Assembly: GCA_022592435.1 (NCBI GenBank)
Contig: JABYQS010000922.1
Coordinates: 1-11,088, forward strand
Direction of reading: 5' to 3'
Source of the DNA: Cerioporus squamosus
Taxonomy: Eukaryota; Basidiomycota; Agaricomycetes; Polyporales; Polyporaceae
Length of the DNA: 11,088 nt
In this document: positions 1 through 9,242 of the stretch, piece by piece
How the letters are laid out: each line of letters begins with the position of its first letter
Numbering within the stretch: the stretch's first letter is position 1
Position numbers and translations under genes: made by a program
Notes under the pieces: model-generated
The model's database searches: none
Seen by the model: only the letters and a program-made list of their open reading frames with translations
Told to the model about the DNA's origin: nothing

Positions 1-46
1 GTGCATACACAGAACTTGTGTGCAGCCCCGCTAATTCTAATGACAG

Positions 47-2724
47 GGACCAGCTTTCGTTCCAAGCGGGATCTTCAAGCCTGCGTATATCGTCACTCTC
101 GCATCCAATAACGCAAACGTGACTCAACCCGCCTCGCATCCCTTGCTCGCGTCCACCGGCAGTGTATCATCGAAGAGACCTCGCTCGAGATTGCGAAGGT
201 CGGCCAGACGTCCATCCTACGCGCGAAACCAAAGTGCAGATGGGTCGTCAACGTGACACTCGCGGTCCGCTCCAATCGCCGCTTCAGACGCTCCCACACT
301 CACTGTGGAGATCCTGAACTCAACATTACCTCAGGCCCCCTCGCACTCTCCCCGATACCGGCAGCACGAAACGTGTCGACGTTTGTCACCGCGAACTTCA
401 CGGTTGCCAATGGCGTAACCGAGCTGTGGTTTCCCAGCGAACCTGGGGACACCCAGCCTTGTACAACTTCACTGTTACGCTCTCTTTGGACGGGAACAGC
501 ACCTCAGCGAGTTTCACGACCCGTAGCGGATTCCGGACGATCGAACTAGTTCAGACGCCGTACTCACAAGAGGAAATCGACGCGCGAGGTATAACGCCAG
601 GGATCAGTGGCACTTCGAGGTCAATGGGAAGGCGTTCTACGCGCTGGGCACCAATATCATCCCCTTCGACCCATTCTATGCACGTATGACTTCGGCGCAG
701 GTGAGATGGGTGCTGGAAAGCGCTTTAGCCAGTGGGCAGAACATGGTGAGTACATGCCGACACTGAACAGTTCTTTCTCGTCGAAGCTGATGACTCTTTC
801 ACTGCTACCAGCTGCGAGTATGGGGAGGGGGCATCTACCAGCCCTCGGATGAGCTCACCGGAGGGTACGACTTCTATTCGGTCTGCGACGAACTGGGCAT
901 CCTCGCGTGGTCGGAGATCATCTTCTCCGATGCGCTCTATCCCATCAACGACTTCTTCTTGGGTTCAGTCGAGCCGGAGGTCCGCCAGAACATTCGCAGG
1001 ATCAATCGGCACCCAAGCAATGCGCAGTGGGCCGGCGGGAACGAGATCGAGCTCATCGTCGGCCTTGTGAACCAGGTATTCCCGGCGGTCGGGGAGCACT
1101 ACATGGACGAGGTGCGCGTAGCAGACAATGTGAGGCAGCTATGTAGGGTGCTGACAGTTCCGCACAGTTCCAGACGCTCTTCGGCGAGTTCTTGCACGAC
1201 ATCGTGTTGGAGGAGGAATCCTCGGTAGGTGCAGAGGTGTGGTTGCTGGAGGTGACACTGATCCTGCTCAAAAGGTCGCATATACCGACTGCTCCACCAC
1301 GAACGGCACTCTCAGTCTCGATCCATACGAGATCAGATATAACAACCGGACACCCGGCTTCATCTATGGCAACACCGGTACGTTCTTCATACAGTATGTC
1401 TGGAGGCGATTATTCACTAATGTTCTCCGATACTAGAACGCTACAACTATGATCCTTCAGTAGCATTTGACTACAGTACATACCCCGTTTCGCGGTTCGT
1501 GAACGAATTTGGGTGAGCATCTCCTGGTGCGTGTCGTGATGGATGCAGAACTGACATTGACTATGTTCCTAGTTTTCACTCCATGCCCTCCTTCTACAGC
1601 TGGGAGGAGGTCCTCCTCAACCGGGAAGACTTCTCTTTCAACTCCACGGTTGTCGCTTCTCGCGATCACCACCTGCCCGCCGGGGGCCTAACCTTTCCGA
1701 ACCCGAACGCAACCCAAGGGCAAGCGCAAATGACCATCGCGGTCGAGCTCTTCCTCCCCACCCCCAACACGACCGACACGAACCAGACATTCGCCCAGTG
1801 GTGCTGGAGTACCCAAATCTTCCAGTCGCTGAACATGGTTTCGGAGATCGCCTGGTACCGGCGCGGGGCAGGCCTCGGCGAGAACAACCTCGGCGCCCTC
1901 GTCTGGCAGCTGAACGACATCTGGCAGGGCGTCTCGTGGTCCGCGATCGAGTACTCGGGGCGGTGGAAGGTGCTGCACTACGGGATGACGAACATCTTCT
2001 CCCCGGTGGTGATTTACCCATTCTACTACGCGAACAACGAGACGCTCGAGGTGCTCGTCACGTCGGATCGCTGGGAGACGGTCGAGGGCACGGCGCAGCT
2101 GACGTGGTATGATTGGAGTGGGACGGAGCTGAACTCGACGACGGTGCCGTTCGCGGTTCCGACGCTGAACAATTCGCTCGTGTACCAGGCGACGGGTCTG
2201 GATAACATCCTCCCGGCCGGGAAGAATGCGTCGGATGTGTTCTTGCTTCTGAATGTCACCGCGCAGGTGAACAACAGGACTGTCACTCAAGAGCAATATG
2301 TGAGTCACCCTCTGTCTTCGAGTCGAAGGTGTTCTCTGACCTTCGTTTCTCAAGTTCACCCCGACCACCCTTGCTCAAGCGAACCTCGTCGATCCGGCCA
2401 TCCAAGTGACAGCCGAGGATGACCTGACGTTCACGCTCTCCGCACAAGGCGGCGTCGCTCCCTTCGCATGGCTCGACCACCCGGCAGGCACTGTCGGCTT
2501 CTTCCAGGACAAGGCTACCGGACGACCTTCGAATGGGTTCTACCTTATCCCGGGCCTAGACCGAACATGTGAGGACTTCGATGTAGTGTGCGCTGCAGTG
2601 ACTTGCATGGCTGACGAGTGAACCTACAGTGCAATTTGTCCTCAACCCTGCGGTCTCTAAAGTTGCGAACCCGGACCCTGCGGATTTCGTCGTGAGGTCT
2701 GTGTGGAACAACACGCACCTTTAA
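47..2724 (+). CDS. Secreted GH2 beta-mannosidase, 5'-partial, frame-disrupted in its first 600 bp
   Basis: Family role: hydrolyses terminal beta-1,4-linked mannose from mannan oligosaccharides outside the cell. The window opens inside the gene. Positions 1-46 read as a phase-0 intron (starts GTGCAT, ends CTAATGACAG), followed by GPAFVPSGIFKP, which in this family follows the WDW motif. Introns, all GT..AG: 746-811, 1112-1167, 1225-1274, 1378-1436, 1513-1572, 2300-2354, 2569-2629; stop TAA at 2722-2724. The acid/base Glu lies in AGGNEIE (codon 1043-1045) and the nucleophile Glu in RFVNEFG (1505-1507). Many N-x-S/T sites fit a secreted glycoprotein. From 602 the spliced frame is open for 571 codons. 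Upstream, homology jumps frame at least six times (near 167, 219, 238, 274, 310-330, 440 and 601; some slips cancel), often by one base in a homopolymer, for example GGGG read as GGG at 600-602. The signal peptide and first fifth lie outside the window. It could be a true pseudogene, but intact catalytic residues and splice sites favour sequence error. Confidence 0.92.
2431..2724 (+). repeat. Left arm of an inverted paralogous pair (mate 10802-11088)
   Basis: This 294 bp stretch is the part of the left beta-mannosidase seen again, reverse-complemented, at the right edge of the window. Exons align well. The shared intron keeps its position but differs in length (61 versus 55 bp) and in most of its sequence. 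Similarity ends at the stop codons; I find none between the downstream flanks. This fits an old gene duplication and inversion, not a mobile-element repeat. Confidence 0.85.
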
Positions 2725-4121
2725 AGCTGCAGGTGATACAGCGCACCGTCTTCTAGCGCTGTAGTTGCACCGACGAACACTTCCGTGGAGACTGCTGTCG
2801 TGCTTCACTAGGTGACGCGCCGTATCTCGATTTTGACGTTTCTGTCCGCGTCACGAACATAACTAGCGGATACTTCGGTGTAAAGATATAATACCTCCTA
2901 ATATGTAGTCGTCACACAGACCCTACTGCGTGAATACCATGCGTTGTTAGAAGTTGTCTGTGGCTAACTCTGACGACTCTCGTGCTCGCTACACTCCGCT
3001 GCTCCTATTCCTCTATTCGTTCTGGACATGTGCCAAAAACACACTAACAGGAAACGACGAAGTGTCCATGGATCCCTTCTCGCTGCGCGCAGACCCCGGG
3101 ACCGGCCACAATTGCTCCTGAACATCTCCTTACCAATGAGGCGGGACTGAGAAGCAAAAGCACTCAACAACCGGATGCACAAATATACCCGGAGAATATC
3201 CCGGACCTCTAAGCTGAATTCAGACATGGCCCCCAAGAGGAATGACGGGCACGTACTAACTGGTGGTTAGTCGAGACGAGTACTACTCCGAGTAGCAACT
3301 TGAACGAGGCTGTCACCTGCTCCTAAGTTGTTGCATGGCTGTTTCCTGTTTCAATCTTCGTCACTGTCAGTCTCCAGTTTAACGAGGGTTGAGAAAGCTT
3401 TATAATGTACGCAGTGCAAGCTACACAAGAGGCAAAGCTATGAGAAGCGTCGAGAGGGGTCGTCAACGATCATAGCATGATGGTGCGGTCCGAGGGATAT
3501 CCGAGTCAATGCTTGCAACCAAGGTTACTGAAGAGATGACGAGTTCGTGGCAAGGAAAACGGCAAAACACACGCACTGCAGAGAAAGCGTGACGAGAATT
3601 GTGCGCGCAACTACGGAGGTAAGCTAACGGGACTGTATGTATATAAGCGAAACGCAGCTGAAGTAGCGTACGATACGGGTACTGAAGAAGAGGGCAGGAA
3701 GGTGGGTGATCGTGCTGGATCGATCTCTCGCATGTCCGATCAAAAGAGGAAGGAACGTAGTAACTATCGCATGCCTGGTAGTATAGGTCCGTGCACATCG
3801 AGGGGTCATGTCATAACAGAATCATACACAGCTCAGTCTCTGGTCTTCACCGCATGTATCCTGCTCAGTATCCATAGCCTTGGCCTTGTGAGGGAGGTGC
3901 GCCGCGCCCGGCGGGAGGTTCGTGAACGTGCGCGAGTACCTGTTCGGGTTCTGCGCTGGCGGAGCCTGCGACGATGGCCGCCTGGTCTGTTGTCTCGACA
4001 CTCTCCGAACGCCCCCGGACCGGGGACAGGCCCGTTGTCGGACAAGCCTGATGCCCCGATTACGGTTGTCGGAGCGCTTGCATGTCCTCCGGCTTCTGTC
4101 GCGAAGGGGATTGCATGCTCG
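2725..4121. other. Gene-poor stretch between beta-mannosidase and chitin synthase 3' ends
   Basis: The two genes converge here, so it should contain both 3' UTRs. An AT-rich stretch (AAAGATATAATA, about 2882-2893) may lie near the left gene's polyadenylation site. Open frames on either strand at 2964-3236 and 3463-3809 show no family I recognise. A TATATAAG sequence at 3640-3647 looks like a TATA box, but there is no convincing gene downstream. Several short hairpins occur at 3258-3296 (ACTAAC..GTTAGT and CTACTC..GAGTAG). From about 4121 down to 3865 the minus strand keeps changing, partly open Pro/Gln/Ser-rich frames, which could be an extension of the chitin synthase tail. Confidence 0.6.
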
Positions 4122-7100
4122 TCAACAACCCCGCGGTTCGCGGGGAATAGGAGTACGGGTTCGGCGTCTCGCCCGGGACTGATTCGACACCGTCGACTGT
4201 CGCAGGACACCGCCGCTCCGCGACACGCGAGCCTCGAAGCTGTTCGGTGTCTGGAAGCCGTAATCCTCGGTCTCGTTGGGGCTGACGAGGCGCTGCTGGG
4301 AACCGACATCAGAGTTATACCCGTCCTCACTTGAACGCGAGATGGCGATGGTAGATACCGATGGGGTCGGCGCAGTCGGTGTCGGACGGCTGACGGAGAG
4401 GGGAGCAGGGAGCATGAGTACTTGACTGTCGTTCCGTTGTCGCTGGCCACCGCTATAGGACGACTCGTAGGTACTCTGATCGAACTGTGGCGGTTGTGCA
4501 TTTTGGTACTCCGGCGTAGAAACCAGCGAGTATCTGTTCCTATCGGGCCTATCATCCGTTAGACAAGTCTACAAACGCAAGAGTCGAGCCACATACCTCT
4601 TTGGAGATCCAGACCTCATGTCGTAAGTAGTGGAGTCCCTTGACTGGGTACCACTCTTCCAGCGCCGCTCGCGCTCGAACTCGGCCCACCGCTTCATAAC
4701 GATATGCGACGAGTCGAACTCTCCCTCCTTATCGCCATGGTTGTCGCTAACCCTCTCGCCCGCGACCTGACGCGTCTGACCCCACGAGAAGTCGTCGAAG
4801 TGCCAGAACGCGTATGCGGGAAGGATACCATTCCAGATGGGCAACGCGAGGAGGTACACAAGCATCCAGCCGACGTACGCGATCTTGCGTGAGGTGATGA
4901 CGATAAGAAGACCGGGAAGACCCAGGACGATTGCCAACAGAACGAGCGGGATGGTGGTGTTCGGACCGCCGGGAATGATGGCGGAGATGATGAGGTAGAT
5001 GGTGAACGAGATGGCGGCGGGGAGGACAAGGGTACCGGCAAGCTCCATGCCGACGACGAACTGCATCGAGAAGCAGAACGTACCGCACAGGTCACGGACG
5101 AGCAACAGCTCAGCTAGGTTGTGGATCGTCGAGTTGATCCACCGACGACGCTGAGAGAGGAGAACCCTGAAGGTGTCCGGGACAACGGTCTTGCAGACAG
5201 CCTGGGGGCAGAACACGTTCTTGCGCTTGGGGAACGTCTTCAGCATGAGCGTCGTGAGGTACCGATCCTCTCCGAGGAGCAACAGGTTCTTCTTGTGCAA
5301 GGTGTCGACGATGTTCTCCGAGTAGTGCTCCACAACGTCCGGGTTCGCGAGCACAGGGACCCAATATCCACCGTCGCCCTTGGGCGCCTTGATGCGGTAC
5401 ATGCTGAAACAACCGGGCAAACAAGTAACACCACCGAACATAGACTCGAAGGCCTTCGTCAGGTGGTGCGAGATGTAGTACTCAAACACTGCAAGGTAGA
5501 GAATGAGCATATGCGCGACACGTGCGAGGAGAATAACATACCTTGGATCATCGTAACCCACGTCTCTGCCTTGTTCGCGATCTTCGTCTCGCCACACAAA
5601 CCCATGATCTCGTAGTCGTTGACCATGCACGCGACCATCCGGCTGAGCGAATCCGGGAAGACCTTCGTATCGGCATCGACGCACAGCACGAGCTCGTAGC
5701 GATCTGGACTGACACCCGTCACGCGCCAAATGGAGTTGAAGAACTCGTACTCGAACGTCGTCATTCGCTCGTCGAACATGACCTTCTGCAGGAACGCCAT
5801 GAGGACGATCTGCGAGTCGCGCTTGCCACGGTTGCCCGGCTTCGGGTCGTCGCCTCGAGCGGGTTGCCGACCTTGGCGACGAGCACGATGGGCACGCGCT
5901 GCTGCTTGGACCGCTCGACCGTCGCGTCGTCGTACTCGTAGAAGCCGGCGTAGACCTTCGCCATGTTGTGCCGCTTGTGACCGTCAGCGATGGCGACGTA
6001 CGAGTGCGCCTCGACCTCATCGACGGGCATGACAAGGTCCTTCATCATGGTGAGACAGATCTCAGGCGTCGTCAGCGTGTTCCCGGCACCCTTCACCATA
6101 CCGTCAGCGATGACCATGATGAGTTTGTGGCTGTTCGGGTAGTCGGTCGTCGCCAGGGAGTCGAGGGTGGTACGAAGACCCTCGACGGACTCGGAGTACG
6201 CGGTGACAAGGCAGATTGTGTGAACAAGGGGGTATCCGAAGGTTCGAAATCGGGGGGAGGCTGAGGGACGACGTTGTGAAGGGGGAAGGGGCATGGGTTG
6301 TCAGCGAATCGTTGTGGATCCGTGACCAGAGATGTCGAGCTTCTAGACTGGCGGTACGCTGGGGTATCGGGCGGCGAAGGCTTCAAGCTCTTCGCGCTGG
6401 AGCCACCATAGATACTCGCAGTTCCACTGCGTTTGTAAGGCATGGGCTCGAGCATACCGTAAGCAGTCGAGGGACGACCACCGACGCCCTTGAGAACACC
6501 GTCCGAGGGCGTGAAGCGCGAAGTGCTGGGGAGGAAGGTCCTGCGCTTGTGCTCCTTGGGAAGACCATTCTTCTGCACGTTAGGGCGGTACTGACTCGGG
6601 GCGGGACGATAGATGTCGTCCGTCCATTGCTCGATCTCAGCCGCACGACGCATCCGTTCTTCATACGTCTCCCGCTTGAAGTTGCCCAGCTTCCAAGAGA
6701 AGAACCACGCGAAGAGGACGGCCATGGCGAAACGGATACCGACGACACCGATGATGAAGACAAGGGAGACGTAGAGTAACGACTTGCGAAGCCACGCACC
6801 CGATGCTCTTCGTGTCGACGAAACCGACGGTGACGATATCCTGTAAGCACTTGCCAAGCGAGCCCTGGTTGGTGCGCAGGAAATACATGCTGAGATCCTT
6901 CCCGTTGAACGTGCCATTGGGGTGCTTCATCTCATCGAAGATAGAAGGATAAGATACCTCGGCCGAGGTCAGCCAGTTGAGCAGGCCGAGATCTAGGACC
7001 GTCCTGTTTGACGTCAGTGACATGCGCATGGTGTACAGCTGCTCTCTACTTACGACTCATAAACGGCAAGGTTGCGCGACGAGTTGTGAATATTGTCCCA

Positions 7101-8702
7101 GGTATAGTAGACCTGCCCCACCGGCCTCATCTCCGCGAGCTGCTGACGTGCCGTGGAGGATGTATGACAGGTCGTGCCCGTCTCATAGTTGGTGAAGTTG
7201 GTTGGCGACGTGCCGTACTGGTTGTAGATGTTGCAGGGGAAGTACCAATCCAGGTTGCCGTTGCTGCCAGTGATGGACGAGTTGCTCGCCTTGGTGATGA
7301 ACTGACGGCAGTTCTGGTTGACATTCTGGAACAAGAACGAGATATCGGCGCCGGCGGCCCCCCCAGTTACCCTCGAACAAGGGGTTCGTCTTGCCCGAGA
7401 AGTCCCCAACCTTCGGATGATTGAACTTGCTGAAGTCGTAGTCGTAGCCGTGGATGATGACGGAGGCGCGGTCAACGGTACCGGTCTGGAAGCGGCTTGG
7501 CTGCGTGCCACAGACGACCTCTGTGAAGCCGAAGGTGATAAAAACCGACGACGGCATAAGGCTGAGAATTATGAGAAGGAGGCCGATCTTCTCGCGCCAT
7601 GCTCGTTGTTGCTCTGGTGTGCGGATACCTGAAGATGATTCATTAGTGAAGGTACGTCTATACGGGTTTCCTCGTGACTCTCGCTGAGTACGCTAGCGTC
7701 GACACATAATGGAGAGATGCTGGCGGCTTCCCGTAGATGCCCTGAGAACATTGCGCGGAGCATGCAGCACCCTTCCAAGTCGGCCGTCGTGACCTAAAAT
7801 AGATACCGAACGCCAACGGCGGAGAATACGTCCGACAACAGACGCGGATTGCGATGAGGAGACATGGAGGATGCGGTGCTTGCTGGGGAAAGAGCTCGAC
7901 ATGCGCCGTGCCCTGGAGGAATCGAATGAAGGAGACTCACCACAAGCGTGCAGAAGGAATGACGGGACAAAACATGTCGCTACATAACAGTAAATGTACC
8001 AGGCGTCTTCGGGCCAGGACCATCTTGCTGAGGCAGCCTTCGGAGTTGGGAGCATCGGAGGGGGACCGCGCGGGGGCAGACTTCTTCCGTCGCAGGGTTT
8101 CCACGCTTGAAAAGCGCGAGCCCCGACCTCATTACGTCTTCTTCACGGCCCAGGAGGGACTTGCCACGGCGCAGATTACCTCGCTGTGGCGCGTTCCGTC
8201 GCTACAACGCAGATGAGGAGAGATGGACAAGAGAAAATGACGAAAAAGACTGATGTACGCACTCGACGGAGGGCCTCCCCACCTCGTTTAGCATCTTGCG
8301 CGGCATGGTTGCGGTAGTGCCACTGTCCGGTGATTGGATCGATTTTCTCCCTGTCTGGCCTGACGAGAGACTTCTTCCGCAAGACCCTACCGTCCAGCGT
8401 AGCCGGCCTCGACGTCCATGGGGGGTGGAGAGCTCTGGTAGGCCGAGTACTGTCGCTGGCGATTCTGGTCGAGGGGAGCGTGTCTGTCGCCGGCTTCGGT
8501 GTTCTGGAAGGAGATTCCCCTCTGCTGCTCGCCGTGTGCGCCGGGATACGGCGGTCGGTAGGAGGTGGCAGGCTGATCGGGTATTGAGAGTAAGCGGGAT
8601 AGGCGGGATATGACGGAGGAGCGACTGGGTGGGAGGCTGAGGCGGCTGGTCCTGTCCGGGCGGACGCACCGAGCGCGGGGGACGCTGGCCGCGGTAGTCC
8701 AT
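4122..8702 (-). CDS. Class IV chitin synthase (Chs3-like, division 2), frame-disrupted in its N-terminal half
   Basis: Family role: membrane GT2 enzyme that polymerises UDP-GlcNAc into cell-wall chitin. The start ATG (8702-8700) has a GCCATGG context. Order: Pro/Gln-rich cytosolic tail; [27 protein letters not shown]; first membrane segments ([18 protein letters not shown], then a second after [13 protein letters not shown]); extracytosolic domain with [10 protein letters not shown]; membrane segment near 6770-6700; catalytic domain with [11 protein letters not shown] (5677-5669), [13 protein letters not shown] (5270-5262), QRRRW (5153-5139); then several C-terminal membrane helices and a Ser/Thr/Pro-rich tail. 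Introns (minus): 8262-8202, 7940-7629, 7053-7004, 5541-5489, 4596-4549. Coding length is about 1350 residues, in the class IV range. One-base slips are seen near 8650, 8584, 8389, 8097, 8045, 7558/7545 (compensating), 7369 (G7 run), 6780, 6240 and 5853. From 5852 to the stop the spliced frame is open. The unshifted stop is at 4124-4122; the tail may run further. Class assignment rests on recalled motifs. Confidence 0.94.
7629..7940 (-). other. Unusually long intron (312 bp) in the chitin synthase gene
   Basis: GTGAGT begins at 7940, right after the codons for FLLHAC and the first base of a glycine codon. The acceptor TCTTCAG ends at 7629, after a CACTAATGAA branch-point-like sequence. The joined exons give [20 protein letters not shown], a junction that is continuous in related chitin synthases. 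All other introns visible here are 46-66 bp, so this one is about five times longer. If unspliced, its first 240 bases or so stay open in the upstream frame. A small internal exon was considered (about 7795-7710, between a TTTTAG acceptor and a GTGTCG donor), but it would insert extra residues into a conserved block. An old insertion inside a normal intron is possible; I see no recognisable transposon ends. Confidence 0.75.
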
Positions 8703-8948
8703 GGCGGTGGTGGGCGCGAATGAAGGGCTCAAGGTCGCCTCATGCACGGCGGGCGGTGGTCAACGTCCTCTTGACGTCGTCAGGCCCGCGATGCCCTCGT
8801 GCTCGACCACCTGGGACCAGCTGCATCGATAAACTTATCCCCTTATCCCCCACTTATCCCCCACTTATCCGCCGTAATCCGCCACGCTGCAGACGCCCAG
8901 TTTTCACCACAACGGCCATCTCGCTGCAGGCCCCCACGCTCGCCCGCC
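8703..8948. promoter_or_regulatory. Shared divergent promoter of NOP10 (+) and chitin synthase (-)
   Basis: Only 246 bp separate the two start codons, which point away from each other, so both promoters and 5' UTRs must lie here or overlap neighbouring exons. The stretch has no clear TATA box. It contains a GATAAG-box array (8834-8869), an extra GATAA at 8828-8832, and a TGACGTCGTCA element near 8772-8782 that resembles a bZIP site. Factor binding is inferred from motif shape only. Confidence 0.7.
8833..8873. repeat. Tandem 11-bp repeat carrying four GATAAG boxes
   Basis: Three 11-base units, CCTTATCCCCC, ACTTATCCCCC and ACTTATCCGCC (8841-8851, 8852-8862, 8863-8873), follow a shortened first unit (8833-8840). 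Each contains CTTATC, which is GATAAG on the minus strand, at 8834, 8842, 8853 and 8864. HGATAR is the known core recognised by fungal GATA zinc-finger regulators (nitrogen, iron and light control). The 11 bp spacing is close to one helical turn, so the last three boxes face the same side of the DNA. It could also be a chance micro-repeat of a C-rich tract. Confidence 0.8.
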
Positions 8949-9242
8949 ATGCATCTCATGTACACGCTGGACGAGAACGGGTACAGGATCTACACCTCAA
9001 AGTACGTCGTATTTGCACTCGGCTGCGCCACCGTCTGACCACCTGCGCAGAAAATAACAGACTCGGGCAAGATCACCAAGTCTGCGCACCCAGGTTCGCT
9101 CTTCTGGCCTCGTTCGTCCTCGCACCCGTCTCACAGCATTCCAGCACGTTTCTCCCCGGATGACAAGTTTTCACGCCACCGGGTGACCATCAAGAAGCGC
9201 TATGGCATCCTGCCCACCCAGCTCCCCACCAAGCCTCTGTGA
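8949..9242 (+). CDS. NOP10: NOP10, H/ACA ribonucleoprotein complex subunit 3
   Basis: Family role: smallest core protein of H/ACA snoRNPs. It binds the Cbf5/dyskerin pseudouridine synthase in the nucleolus and Cajal-type bodies and is needed for rRNA pseudouridylation and processing. The spliced product is about 64 residues, the usual eukaryotic size. It starts [18 protein letters not shown], continues [14 protein letters not shown], and ends with [21 protein letters not shown] plus a short [10 protein letters not shown] tail; stop TGA at 9240-9242. Intron 2 is 9094-9144 (phase 1). Intron 1 ends at 9050, but its donor is ambiguous. GTACGT at 9002 is a good donor yet puts exon 2 out of frame by one base, whereas the weaker GTCGTA at 9006 keeps frame but adds a Tyr between the two Lys that are adjacent in relatives. 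A single missing G (AAGGTACGT read as AAGTACGT) would explain it. It is divergent from the chitin synthase gene. Confidence 0.95.

Noticed and set aside
1..600. Extra introns to explain the frame jumps in the left beta-mannosidase
   Set aside because: Homology continues on both sides of each jump with only one or two bases gained or lost, leaving no room for an intron.
1638..2368. Long minus-strand open frames (127 and 226 codons) opposite the beta-mannosidase
   Set aside because: They are Arg/Pro-rich shadows of GC-rich coding DNA. The + frame is unambiguous GH2 with the nucleophile motif just upstream.
3258..3296. Two short hairpins (ACTAAC..GTTAGT and CTACTC..GAGTAG)
   Set aside because: Arms of only six bases each, common by chance and not flanking anything; too weak to call a terminator or an element end.
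3833..4555. 240-codon minus-strand open frame at the chitin synthase 3' end
   Set aside because: It is the wrong frame of the terminal chitin synthase exon. The spliced frame, after intron 4596-4549, gives the low-complexity Ser/Thr/Pro tail ([20 protein letters not shown]..) that continues the enzyme.
5121..5941. Plus-strand open frames of 164 and 132 codons inside the chitin synthase gene
   Set aside because: They are antisense shadows of the catalytic domain, where the minus frame carries the DAD, EDR and QRRRW motifs.
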